This document shows, piece after piece, positions 1 through 11,830 of a DNA stretch of 64,000 nt. The notes under the pieces were generated by a model. That model was not told the origin of the DNA. It searched no databases and saw only the letters and a program-made list of their open reading frames with translations. Both the position numbers and the translations under genes were made by a program. The stretch covers positions 522,166,185 through 522,230,184 of the forward strand of contig NC_081414.1 in the NCBI RefSeq assembly GCF_030272615.1. Direction: 5' to 3'. Position 1 is the first letter of the stretch. Every line of letters begins with the position of its first letter. The DNA comes from Cryptomeria japonica. Lineage: Eukaryota > Streptophyta > Pinopsida > Cupressales > Cupressaceae.

Positions 1-2
1 TC

Positions 3-1634
3 CTGGACTCAATTATTCTTGTTCATGAGAACATTCATTCCCTTAGTGCTACTAAAAAAGAAGGTTTCTTGATAAAGTTGGATTTGGTGAAGGTTTATGA
101 TAGAGTAGAGTGGGATGTTCTCTTCAAAATCATGGGGGCCTTTGGTTTTGATGATAAGGTAACCAAAATAATCAGAGAATTGATCACTACTCCTATGTTC
201 TCTATACTGGTTAATGGATCTCCTACAAAAAAATTTAAAACTTCAAGAGGGCTCAGACAAGGAGATCCCATATCTCCTATCCTTTTTACCATATTGGGTG
301 AAAGTATGAGCAGATTGATTCATAATTTGAAACAAAGAAAAACTATCAAAGGTCTTCAACCTTCCTCCACTAATGTTTTTTGCACTCATCAACAGTTTGT
401 TGATGACACTATTCTCATGGGTTATTCTTCAGTAAAGGAGGTTGATGCTTTCAAAACTTCTCTTAACTCCTATGCTTTGGCTACTGGTCAGCAAGTCAAT
501 TGGGACAAATTGACTATGTACTTCCTAAATACTCCAGTCATAAGACAACATAAAATTGCTAAAATTATTGGGTGCAAAGTGGAAATGCTCCCCTCCACCT
601 ATCTGGGCCTTCCCTTGGGGTTAGCTCCCCCAAATTCCTTCTGGAATATGCTTATTGATAAAATTAATAAAAGACTTCCTGGATGGAAAGGCTCAATGTT
701 ATCTCAGGCTGGGAAACTGCAACTCCTTCAAGATAGTCTTCAAAATCTCCCTGTTTATGCACTCAGCCTGTTTGGTATCCTGGTTAAATTTGTTGAAGCA
801 ATGGAAAGAATCCAGAAGAGATTTTTATGGTCGGGAGTGGAAGAAAAAAAGAGAATACCCTTGGTTGCCTGGGACAAAGTGTGTAGACCAAAGAACAAAG
901 GGGGGTTGGGGATTAAACCTCTAAAAAACTTTAACAAAGCTCTTCTTGCTAAACAATTATGGAGAGCCTATGATACTAAGAAAGATTGGAATCAAATTTG
1001 GTTTGACAAATACATTCAGAATCAGACTATCCAAGGGGTCCTTAGCTCTAAAGATATCCCTGCTGGATCCTTCATCTGGAATAGCATTACCAAATCCATA
1101 AAATTGGCAAAAGCTGGGGCTAGATGGGTCCTTGGAAAAGGTGATAGAATAAGTTTTTGGGAAGACCCCTGGATGAAGAATGAAGCTCTTTATGATCAAA
1201 ACAATAGTCAAATTATTGAGGAGTGTAAAAGGAGGTTTGGGCTTATGGTATGTGACTATTGGAAGGAGGACAAGTGGGTTAGGCTTGATGACATCCATTC
1301 TGGATTTTCCTCTCTCCAGAAGGAGTTGTTGTCCTTTTCCCCTAACAAAGGCTATGATGATGTTTTCCTCTAGAAAAGTGATCCTAAAGGTGAATTTACG
1401 GTTGCCTCTGCCTATAAAAACACTTTTTCTCAAACCAACAATCCCATTTGGAGTAAAGTTTGGAACAATATTCTAATCCCTAAAGTCAACATTTTCTTTT
1501 GGCTTGCTTCTCGTAATAGCACCCTTACTCTTGACAATTTAATCCGAAGAGGTTTCAAATTCCCTAATAGATGTGAGCTATGCCAGAAGGAGGGGGAATC
1601 AGTTGATCATCTCTTTTTTCACTGCTCCTTTACC
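3..1634 (+). pseudogene. LINE (L1-type) ORF2, reverse transcriptase 3' part
   Basis: This is the C-terminal two thirds of a non-LTR retrotransposon ORF2; its 5' part lies outside the window, and the frame is open from base 3. Reverse transcriptase motif A reads LDLVKVYDRVEW (first catalytic Asp), motif B reads RGLRQGDPISPILF, and motif C reads FVDDT (two catalytic Asp). The thumb/connection region follows, then a zf-RVT-like C-terminal knuckle with CELCQKEGESVDHLFFHC near 1570-1625. The frame is interrupted by TAG at 1371-1373, where the sister copy on the minus strand (near 4490) has TGG for Trp, so this stop is a nonsense mutation and not a true end. Homology to the LINE stops near 1634, where a truncated LTR begins; there is no 3' UTR or poly(A). 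The copy is therefore dead, but close in sequence to the minus-strand LINE at 4.2-9.1 kb. Confidence 0.9.
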
Positions 1635-4234
1635 AGACAATATTTTCCCATATTGATTTAAACATAAAAGTTGATCCAATTCTCTAATTGATCTAAGCTT
1701 TCAAAAAGCATTGACAGAAAAATCACCGTTACCAGGTGAGTACAATACCACAATCTCAATGGCCCATTCGCCTATGTCTCAAAACAGAGGAAGATTATAA
1801 CTATACCATTTATTTTACAAATTGAAAATACCATTAACTCACCAACATTCCAAACAATACATTATTAATTTCCAATAGTATATCGTTTAAATGATCAAAA
1901 TATCCAATCATAAAATATTTCATTTACTTCTCAATTACTCAAATGATATGTTCTTGAATAAAATATTATTTAAAATAATCAATTAGTAAATATATCTTAT
2001 TTCAACAATTTTCCAATAAAATAATATTCTATTTTTTTTTAAAAACAATACTTCCTCAATTAGACAAATACCCAGATTAACTATTAATTAAGGTATATAT
2101 ATTTATTAATCCAAGATTAATAAAATATAACCAATTAATATTTAATTGCGAAATTAGCAATTCTAGAATTTAATTAGAAAAAGTGCGTTAATCATAAAAT
2201 GAAATCTGAATATTAATTAACATATATATTCCATTATACAATTAATTAATATCAAATTAATCATAAATTATAATTTATGCCACATTAATCATAATTAAAA
2301 ACTTAATTAAAAATTAACATTAAATAATATTAAAATATTATATATATTTTTTTGATTAAAAAAATACATTAAAAAAAATGTTCTTTTATAAACTAAAAAA
2401 AAACATTTATATGGGGGAGGGTACCCACGTGGACCCCCACGTGGCCCCCCCCCTTGGGAGCTCATGCTTCCCCTTGGGGAAGCGCTGCTTCCTAATGGGA
2501 GCACGCAGCCCCCATGGGAGCACTGCTGTTCCCAAACCCCCATGGGAGTGCTGCTATTCCCAAAGGGAGCACGCAGCCCCCATGGGAGCACTGCTGTTCC
2601 CAAAGGGAGCACGTAGCCCCCATGGGAAGCGCTGCCACCCAAAGGGACATGCAACACCCCTCCACGTGGTGGGGAACTCTCCCACGTGGTTGGGATTTCA
2701 CATTTCAAATTATTATTATTATTTTTTCTTTCTAAAATAAATTACTGTGTATAAACACAGTTAAAAATAAAATAAACAGTCCCAATTTCCAACAACGTAG
2801 GTTTTTTTTTTTATATATATATATATATTTAAATATATTTACTGTCAAAACACACACAGTAAAAAAATACAGTCTCCCAGAGACTTTAAAATAATCTTTT
2901 TTTTTTTTAAACAATACTCAGAAATTTCATGAGAATAGATTGGGAATAATTTCCAGAATATGAGAGGTATTCAAAATTGGAAGGATTTGTTGGAATAACC
3001 CACCAAATAAATAATCTTTTTGGGTATAATAGAACTCATTTCTCACACAAAGATCCAACAATAAGCCAATCTTTAACTTATTTCCACAATAATTCTAAGT
3101 CTTGAGAAAAACAATGGAGAATTTAAAACCAAATAGCATGAAGAACATCCAATGCCCTTTTTTAAAAAAAATTTAAACAATAACTAATTGATAACCAAAA
3201 TTCCTACCTCAATAAGCATTCCTGGAAAGGATCTGATGAAGAGCCCCAACCTACAGCTCAAGAAATCCTTCTCCTTTCAAAATCCCCAAATCTTTCATCC
3301 AAAATATTTTCCAAAAATATATTTTTCTCCAAAAAATTCAATCCCCAATATTTTCCAAAAGTCTAGGTTATATGGAAAAGTTTGACCAAAAAATTTCATT
3401 TTTGGATTTAAAATTTTTATTTAAAATAAATCTCAAAAATCTTTATTTTCCAACTATATCAATAAATTAAATTGCTTTTCAATTCAAAATTGATTTTCTC
3501 AATTAATTCAATTTAACCTTTCTATTTCCAAAATGCCAAGAAGATAAAATTAATTCTATTTCAATTAAAATTAAATCTTTCTTTTCATAAGTATAAACAT
3601 AACAAATTTAATCATTAAAATTAACTATTTAATTGAACTTGCTCCCAATTTAAAATCGAGCAATTCAAATTAAGGATAATCACATAAAGAAACCTTGTTT
3701 AATCTAGTCCATTAATCTTTAATGCACAAACACATATTTAAACAAATTAAAGATTAAGGATTAATTACTCAATTTAACCATACACACAACACACGCAAAC
3801 CAAGAAGGTCAACTAGACAGATGACTCACAAACCCAACCAAAAGGGAATACCAACGATGACTAACAATGCTCACTTGATCACGACTATGGTCAAACGAGG
3901 TTATCACGACCACCTAATCCAACTCTAAGGATTAAGGAGGTACACTCAACCTGTGAATCAAGCTGAAGACGAACCTCGCACTCATGCGGCGTTGTACCTG
4001 AAATCTCCTACAACCAAGAGTCATACATGCATACATATATAAACTTAATGAAAGCGTTAGCCCGATATTATTACCATGAAATAGGAACACTAAACAACTT
4101 GCATACAAACTGGTGCAAAAACCACATTAACAGCTATGCACTAAATCAAAACATCCAACTATAATCATTATATTATGATAAACTAACCAAGATTAAACCG
4201 AGATTAGAAATTGATTAAGGCAGGGGTACTACAC
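1635..4234 (-). mobile_element. Truncated old long LTR, same family as the 43-55 kb element
   Basis: From the shared AGACAATATTTTC at about 1635 to the terminal GGGGTACTACA at 4224-4234, this AT-rich stretch lines up in order with 44973-47422, the second half (plus coordinates) of the intact LTR. Long shared stretches include the block around 3830-4060 (GCTCACTTGA, CACGACCACCTAATCC, CGAACCTCGCACTCATGC, AATGAAAGCGTTAG). The right end is the exact LTR terminus. About 1.76 kb of the other end is missing and is replaced by LINE sequence. By analogy with the intact copy, the LTR reads on the minus strand (TGTAGTACCCC start). It is much more diverged than the young LTR pair, so it is an old relic. 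No coding region is present. Confidence 0.82.
2401..2700. repeat. GC-rich cassette: 40 bp tandem units flanked by G-boxes
   Basis: In the middle of a very AT-rich LTR sits a roughly 290 bp GC-rich block. Its core is an imperfect tandem array of about 40 bp units (GGGAGCACGCAGCCCCCATG followed by GGAGCACTGCTGTTCCCAAA), clearest at 2498-2643, with some units shortened. The array is bracketed by four perfect CCACGTGG palindromes at 2425-2432, 2437-2444, 2662-2669 and 2682-2689, two on each side. CACGTG is the classic plant G-box bound by bZIP and bHLH factors; whether these are used is unknown. ORFs crossing this block on both strands are by-products of the low-complexity repeats. Confidence 0.75.
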
Positions 4235-7200
4235 AGTGAATAAACAAATGATCCACAGACTCAACCTCTTTCTGACATAACTCACACCTTTTAGGAATCA
4301 TGAATCCTCTTCGAACCGGGTTATCAATGGTAAGTATCTTGTTGTGAGTTCCAAGCCAAAAAACCATATTAACTTTAGGAATGAGCAATCTATTCCAAAC
4401 TTTAGTCCATATAGGGTTGCAATCCTGAGTAGCTATTTTTTATAAGCAGAGGCAACAATAACATTACCCCTAGGATTACTCTTCCATAAGAAGACATCAT
4501 TAGAATCTTTGTTGATAGAAAAGGACAACAAATCATGCTGGAGCGAAGAAAATCCAGCATAAAATGCATCGAGTCTAACCCATTTATTCTCCTCCCAATA
4601 ATTACAAACCATAGAACCAAACCTCCTTTTACAGTCTTCAATGAAATGACTACAATCCTAATTAAAAAGAGGCTCATCTTTGATCCAGGCATCCTCCCAA
4701 AATCTAATTTTGCTACCTTTGCCAAGGACCCATCTAGCTCCACCTTTATCAACTTTAATAGATTTGATCATACTATTCCATATAAAAGATCCAACAAGGG
4801 TATCTTCAGAATAAAGAAGGGAATGAATGGGCTGATTATGTATGTATTTGTCAAACCACACCCTACTCCAATCTCTCTTAATACCATATGCCCTCCAAAT
4901 TTGTTTGGCTAACAAATCTTTGTTGAAAGGTTTAAGAGATTTAATACCTAACCCCCCATTGCTTTTAGGACAATAGACTTTATCCCAGGCAACCAAAGCA
5001 ATCCTTTTCTTATCTTCCACACCAGACCAAAGAAATCTTATCTGAATTCTTTCTAAAGCTTCTGCAAATTTGACCGGTATACTAAACAAACTAAGAGCAT
5101 AAACATGCAGATCCTGAAGAGTGGCTTGAAGAAGCTAAAGCTTACCAACCTATGATAACAAGAGCCTTTCCAACCAGCCAATTTTTTGTTGAACTTATCA
5201 ATTAAAGAGTTCTAGAAAGAGTTTGGAGGAGCCAAACCAAGAGGGAGACCAAAATAAGTAGAGGAGAAGCTCAACCTTACAGCCAATTATGTTAGCAATC
5301 CTCTGCTACCTCAACAAGGGGGTGTTGATGAAGTAAATAACATATTTTTCCCAATTAACCTATTGTCCAATAGCAAGGGAATAAGATCTGAGAGCACCTT
5401 TGAAGGCAGAAGCTTTGCTAACAGAAGAATATCCCAACAATATTATATCATCAACAAACTATTGATGTGTGCAAAAGAGGGTTGCAACCCTTTGATGGTC
5501 CTATTCTGTTTCAACTTTTGAATCAATCTGCTCAAACATTCTACCAAAATAGTGAAAAGAATAGGCGAGATAGGATCTCCTTTCCTGAGACCCCTTGAAG
5601 ATTTAAAAAATCTGGATGGAGATCCATTAATAAGAATAGAAAAATTTGGTGTAGATATCAGCTCTCTAGTGATTTTAATAACCTTCTCATCAAATCCAAA
5701 GGCCTTAATAATCCTAAAAAGAACCTACCATTCAACCCTATCATAGGCTTTTGCCAAATCCAGCTTGATGAGAAATCCCTCTTTGTTTGCAACATTAAGA
5801 GAGTAGATATTCTCATGCACAAGAATTATAGAATCCAAAATCTATCTGCCTGGGACAAATCCTTTTTGCTCCTCAGAGATAATAAGGGGAATAACAACCA
5901 ATAATCTAGAAGTCAAGACTTTTGAAATTATCTTGTAAAAATAATTACAAAGACTTATTGGCCTAAACTTACCCAAAGAATCAACTCCAACCACCTTAGG
6001 AATTAGAGCAATGAAAGTAGAGTTGATCTCTTTAAGAATTCTTCTAGATCCAAAAAATTCTTTGACAACATTGGCTATATCAACCCCAACAATGTGCCAA
6101 TATTCCTGAAAGAAAAACATGGGGAAACCATCCAGGCTCGGTGCCTTATCCCCTTGAAAGGAGGAAATAACTTTTTTAATTTCATCAACTGAGGGGATGA
6201 TAGATAATATCTTATTCTGATTAGGTCCAATAATCTTAGAAATATTATCAACCAGATCTTGTTGCTTAACAATGTCAATTTCCTTGCTACTTGTCAGGAG
6301 GTTAGAGAAGAACCTTATAACTTCATCACCTATGTCATCATCTTTGACAAGAATTTTGTCATCAACAATTAATCTGGAAATTCTGCTTGCTTCTTTATGC
6401 TTCATTGATGTCATATGAAAGAATTTAGAGTTTTGAATCTGTTCTAATTCCTCCTTAAGCTTCCTCTTGGATTCAAAAATATCTCCAAAAACCTTTTTTA
6501 TTCCAAATCTTAATGTTATCTTTGATATTTCTTAAATTTTTAGCAACTTTGAACATGGCAGAACCATCCACAACTATATTCCACCATTTGGCAATGGAAG
6601 CTTCCAAAGAAGGGTGTAAAATCCATATTTTTTCAAACCAGAATGGAAAGCAGTGTTTTCCCTTAATAGGATCAGCAATAAAAGAAATGGGATAATGGTC
6701 TGGTCCTATTATGTTAATAACAGACAGAGAACATCTATACATAAGGACCTAGTTAGGAGTGATAAGGGATCTATCTAGCCTTACCTAAATAAGATCTCCT
6801 CCATCCCTTCGATTAGACCAAGTGTAGGAGGCTCTAGAAAGATCAACATCAATGAGGGCATTGGCATTGATGAAGTCCATAAGATCAATCCTGCTATCCA
6901 GTTGAGCTTGGGTTCCTCCAAATTTGTCAATCTCCTATAGAGGGGTGTTGAAATCTCCCATCAAAATCCAACTATCCTGGGAAAAAATCCCTCTTTTCTG
7001 CTAGATTTTGTCCCAAAACTTACTCCTAGTAGCTTTAGAGTTTGGAGCATAAATGTTGGTGACCACCCATTCTTGACCTTCAACAATGCATTTCACTCTC
7101 ATAGAAATGATATTACCATCTTCATCAATCAGATCTCCATCAATAGTTTTCTTATTCCAAAATATGGCAACCCCACTAGATGCTCCATTAGAACTACTAC

Positions 7201-7368
7201 GACAAACACCCCCTGTTTAAAGAATTTTAATTTTTAAACTTTTTCCTCACTCATTTTAGTTTCTTGAACCAGGATAATGTCCGACTTATGATCTCTAATA
7301 AAATTCCTAAGCACATCTTGCTAATGGAGACCATTTAGGCCTCGTATGTTCCATGAGATTACCTTCAT
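4235..7368 (-). pseudogene. LINE ORF2: endonuclease-reverse transcriptase
   Basis: Read on the minus strand, ORF2 begins at ATG 7368 with MKVISWNIRGLNGLH, the standard start of the APE-type endonuclease of plant L1 LINEs, followed by LVQETKMSEE (catalytic Glu region). Endonuclease tail and linker (SDHYPISF-like, then the KIWNKKGFW region) lie near 6473-6742. The reverse transcriptase follows at about 6414-5090: DKAPSLDGFPMFFFQEYW, FRPISLCNYFYKIISKVL, FVPGR, motif A LDLAKAYDRVEW, motif B RGLRKGDPISPILFTIL and FVDD. Thumb/connection lies at 5089-4658, and the zf-RVT domain is cut at 4235 exactly where the LTR terminus begins. Several in-frame stops (for example in HQ*FVDD and W*VLF) and frame changes make it a pseudogene. 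It retains Trp (TGG) at the site mutated to TAG in the plus-strand copy. Confidence 0.9.
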
Positions 7369-7379
7369 TTGGAAACCTG

Positions 7380-9098
7380 GTAGCAGGATTCCTGAATGGT
7401 TTTCTGCCTTCCATCAGCTATATTTTGTTTTCTCTCCTAGTCCCTATGCCACTTCATATTTTTACTTCCTTTTGGGGATTTGGAAAGACCAATATCCTCC
7501 TTAGACCTGGTTCTAGTTTTAACCCCATTAGAATAACCTGTTCTCTTGTTTTTCTTTTTTCCCACTCCTATTATCTCTTCATCTTCTTCATCTTTATATG
7601 CAGACTGCTTACTATTCCAAGGTTCTCCTTTTCTCTGAGAAGAGGTGGGTAAATCAGTTCCAAAAATCTAGAAAAGAGAGTTAAGGTTAACCTAGGGCGA
7701 TTTGAACTGGGTCTTTTTTTCAATGATAACATCTGGACCTTCAGAGTCCTTTGAACACACTTTATTACTTTCCTATCCTATATCTTTTGGAGACTCATAT
7801 TGTGGTTCATTTATATCTTCAATCTCACCGTCTTCAAGAATTTATTCTATGATTACATTTTCTTCCTCTTGAATCTGTAAAGCTTCAAATCCATTCATTA
7901 TTTTAACTTCAAATACATTCTCTTCACCCTTTATGACTTCCTTCTAAGGAGTATCCTTGGAAGGACTAGCTTTCCTTTCATCCTTTGTTATATCTTTTGA
8001 GTTACTAGGAAGTCCAATTCCTCTTTCTGATCTACCCTCCTCATTTTTGTTCATCTTCTCTTTCTAGATCTGTTTGACATGATTATTGTGCTTTTGAGCA
8101 TTCTTTGGGTTACTAGGACAAGCCTTTTCCCAATGTCCAAATTTCTTACAAGAAAAGCACACAAAAGGAAGGGATTCAAACTCTATAACTTGTTCCCACT
8201 TACCTAGCTTGGAATTTATTTTGATAGAGCTAGGAAGGTCCATTATCTATGAGATATTAACACATATCCTCACATATAGTAGTCTCTTTTGTGCTCCTAT
8301 CATAGAGTCTATAGCCATAAGCTCCCCAAAGGAATTAGCAATGCCTGAGAACACGTCCTCCAACCAAAATTCAAGCGACAAACTAGGAAACCACACCCAG
8401 ACCGGAGCAGATTCAAAAAAGGAATCATTGAGCTCCATTTTTGGAGACCATTTTCTTAAGGATAAAGAAGATTTGCCAAGCATCTAGGGTCCTCCACTCA
8501 GAGCCATTTCCAAATCTTCACCATAGGAGAAGGAAAAGACAAAGAAACCCCTTGATAGGGTTGAGACATCAACCTATCCTTTCAACCTCCATTTTCTCTT
8601 CACAAAAGACCTAACAACTTCAATATTAGGTCTGGGTCCAACAACTTTCCCCACTAGAGAAAAATCCATTAGAGAAATACTGTGGTCTATGATCACATCT
8701 GGTACTACAATAGCTAATCTACCTACCATTCTATTAGAAATATCTTCCACAAAGGGAAAGGTTGATTTACTAGTGGGCTTGTTTGCAACTAAACTATTTC
8801 AGGGTTTGAGAACCTTGACTTCAACCATCTTTTCCAACTCAACGTTGAAGTTCTCAGAACCCAAATTTGAAGAATCTTTAGTTTTTTTAAAGTCAAGAGG
8901 AGGGTCCCGATGTTGTGGGTCCCCATCCTTTCAACCATCCTCATCATCCACCATAGATCCCAAAGAGACAAGTTGTCCTTGAGTTGTAGAGGTAGTAGAA
9001 CTAGAGGAACCAACCATGCTGTTCCCTCCATTCGCAGAATTCAAATTTCCCTCTAGCTGCGCTATTCCCTCCATGATTCCCTGAATGTGTTCTTGCAT
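7380..9098 (-). pseudogene. LINE ORF1: DUF4283-like nucleic-acid binding protein
   Basis: Immediately upstream of ORF2 on the same strand is a decayed ORF1. The first plausible start is at 9098 (MQEHIQGIMEGIAQLEGN), with an in-frame Met at 9074. The central part carries the DUF4283 pattern: LVGKVVGPRPNIEVVRSF, a W before a VDVSTLSRGFFVFSF stretch, the GGP turn, then LRKWSPKM and APVWVWFPSLSLEFW with VDS/IDS and RICVNIS. A zinc knuckle CFSCKKFGHWEKAC (CX2CX4HX4C) follows near 8110-8165, and then a charged Lys/Glu/Ser-rich tail. This domain order is typical of ORF1 in plant L1-type LINEs, where it binds the element RNA. Several stops break it (for example before MLGKSSLSL). No intact protein could be made. 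Confidence 0.82.
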
Positions 9099-9398
9099 TA
9101 ATATCCTACCGATGTTGATGAACTAGTGATTTGGGCTATTTGGTGTTCTTTTTGTAGCATTGGTGGTTCCCTCCCATTTCATTCTTGGCACTATTCCTAA
9201 TATTTGTTTCACATTTTTTGCCATTTGGTTTCTTCCAGCATTCATGGGGTTTGATCTTACTGTGTTTTTTATCATTGGGGGTTGGTTTCCTACTGCTGAG
9301 TTTGTTGTGGAGCAATATGGGGTCATTGCCTTGGTATTGTGGGACTGACGAGTTTTGCTCTTTGTGCTGTGCTAGCTTGTTTTTTTTTTTTTTTTAAT
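9099..9398 (-). other. Probable LINE 5' leader with A-run
   Basis: Upstream of ORF1 on the minus strand lie about 300 bases without a convincing gene, ending at a run of T on the plus strand (about 9380-9396). Position suggests the 5' untranslated leader of the LINE. Short ORFs exist on both strands but none resembles a known family. The true 5' end of the LINE is not visible. Confidence 0.35.
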
Positions 9399-10586
9399 GA
9401 ATGAGAGGTAATTATTTAATTAACTCTCACAATAATATTCCGCACACAAGTGCCAAAAAAAAGCAGCTATAATCAAATTATCTTCTGCAAGCAACTTAAA
9501 ATCAATTGTTCTCTGTAATCATAAGCTGTGATAATATTAATGTATGTGAGTTATTTAACTCAAAAAGACCTCACAAAAACCAATAAAAGAAAACCTCATA
9601 CTCAGAAAACCACTCTTTGCAACAACAATATGCAAACTGGCTTGCATCTTGCAAATAATGAATATTAATTCAAAATTTATCACAAAAGAAATTACAAACA
9701 GTCCTCTAGGGATTGTGGGCTATTACATGCCCTTTCAAACTCACAACAAAAATCAAAATTAAAATTTATTTTTTTCTATGAATTAATGATTGCTTCATAA
9801 CCATTCAACACTTGCAATCTCAACAAACAACCAACAATACAATTCCATTGCTTCTCTCTTCAACTTTTGGATTTTCAATCAATCTTTCCCATCTTCACAC
9901 CTGCAAAAAAACACATTCAAACCTCTCCAAGAGGTATGCTATGCCCAAACCTTCTCTTCTTTGTGTCTTGGAAAGATTAGCTAAAAAAATAACTTGAAAC
10001 TCTTCATTTTCTATTTCCTGTGTTTGCACATCAAATGAAATCACATTTCATTTTGTCTGAATTTGTAGTCATCTCATTTCACTTTCCCTAAATAATACAC
10101 CCACCTCAAAATTGGACCAATCCCTATAGATTTTCAGCAAAATAATGAATAAAATATTTTAAAATTCCTCCACCATCTTTTGTGCATCAAATTGGATTTT
10201 TATTGCATTATTGCTTTCACCAAAGAAAGCAAAGATCTTCTTTTCCACAACCTGGGTGTTCACGTTTGCTTCCCTATTTTTAGGAGTCTTGATTTCCAAG
10301 CCATGATTTTTAACTCCCAAGAAATCCACGCCCATATTTTTCTTATTTTTTGGCTTTTTCCATTTTTCACAAATTGTCTCCATTATCTCCATAATGAATT
10401 GGCTCCAATTTTGATTTTCAAATTGAAATTACAATTCATCAAATGAAATTGCATAACACACAACCAAAAATCTAAATTTCATTTGACATATTAAATTTCA
10501 AACCCCAAAATAAATTTAACAAAAATTAAATTAAACCTCTCTTTGGTGATGCAAGATTGCACTAGACCATAGATGCTCCTGCATCA
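9399..10586 (-). repeat. Candidate solo LTR (TG...CA), unclassified
   Basis: An AT-rich, gene-free stretch that starts with TGAATGAGAG on the plus strand and ends ATAGATGCTCCTGCATCA, so it has TG/CA ends and a plausible LTR length. It is flanked by T-runs on both sides, which makes a target duplication impossible to judge. The terminal motif recurs at 31404-31420. This is a structural guess without a second full-length copy to confirm it; short ORFs inside are not convincing. Confidence 0.3.
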
Positions 10587-11830
10587 TTTTTTTTTCTCGA
10601 ATCGTTTAGAGCCCTCTTGTTAGTAGTTGGTGTGGTTTGGGGATTTGGAGCTTGGCCTTCTTAGGGGATGTGATGGCCTCTTTATCATCCCCTTCTCTTC
10701 TATGGTTTTTTGTTTCCAGATGAGTTTTTAAGGCTACTTATGGACGTTTTTATGTCATTCTCTGGTTTCTTTCTCTATCCCTGACAACCTTATTTCTCTC
10801 CTAGTAGGTTTGGTTGGGGTTCCCTATGTTTTCCCTATCACGATCTTGGGTTTTCTATTATTATCTTGTTGGTTTTGGTGATTGTGGAGGGTTGTGTTTT
10901 TTTTAGATGGCTTCTATTTTTTTTCAGTTGTTTATGTTTACCCTAAGGTTGTTTGGGCTAACAACTTGTTCTATGTTCCTATTGAGGTGGATTCTTTAGG
11001 GGTTTCTAGGGTTTCAACCTCTTGGTATTTTTGGTTAAGGGTGGTTTTAGGAGAGCTTTCATTGGCTCTATCTTAGGCTTCTTCTTTAGAGGTGGAGTGG
11101 TTCGTGAGATTTTTTCCCTCTGATTTCCATTTTGATAGGTTTTGAGATGTCCTCAATATCCTTTCTCTTTTCTTTTGGAGCTTCTATAAGGAAGTTCCTT
11201 TTCTATTCTTATATCTCACTTTTTTTTCTTCTATTGAGGTGGAGAAAGGGCTGGTGGGTTATTTCAATGTCCTGTAGCTGGGTGTTGGCTCTTCTTCTTC
11301 GCTTCCTATAGAGGTGGTGCTGATGGGTCTTGTAGGAGAAGTTATAATTTGCGGTAAGGGGGTTGTTGTTGCCCTTTGTCCTAGCAATGCCTTTGGTTTT
11401 GTTTCCACTGCTCTTTTAGAGGTGGAGCTCAAAGAAACTAGAGGTTTCATGCTTCTACATTGAAGGAAAACAAAGATTAAAAGGATATTCTTCTTTATGC
11501 TTTTCTTGTTTGTCACCAGTTATGTGAACCTTGCAAAACCCATGTTTCAGGTTATGGGAGCCTGGCAAAACCCTTTATATTTGTACTTCTGAGGTGTCTT
11601 CTTTAATGGCTTAAGTTTTTTGGATGTCTCAGCCAGATCTTTGATGCATAGTTGTTGATGTTTGGTTGTGGGGTAGCTTCTATTAATCTTTATTCTATTT
11701 TTTGTAGCATTCTATTTAGGGGTTCTGGATTCTCTCTAATTCCAAAAGGTTTTAGGACCTTTAAAAACCCATTGTATGGGGCTTCGGGTCCCTCAAAACT
11801 TGTTTGACCTTTAATAAAAAACAAATACAA
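10587..11830. other. T/G-rich non-coding repeat, LINE-UTR-like
   Basis: A distinct compositional block, rich in T and G on the plus strand, bounded by a T-run at the left and ending in GACCTTTAATAAAAAAC at the right. The ending resembles a plant LINE 3' end with a polyadenylation-like AATAAA. No domain is recognisable in any frame, and the short ORFs of 60-85 residues are not supported. It could equally be a displaced 5' leader of the neighbouring minus-strand LINE. Confidence 0.3.

Noticed and set aside
2307-2740. Gly/Pro/Ser-rich ORFs on both strands
   Set aside because: Produced by the 40 bp GC-rich tandem units; several frames are open at the same time.
4535-4912. 125-codon plus ORF
   Set aside because: Antisense shadow of the minus-strand LINE ORF2 coding sequence.
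9399-10586. Target duplication of T residues around the candidate LTR
   Set aside because: Both flanks are long T-runs, so a match is uninformative.
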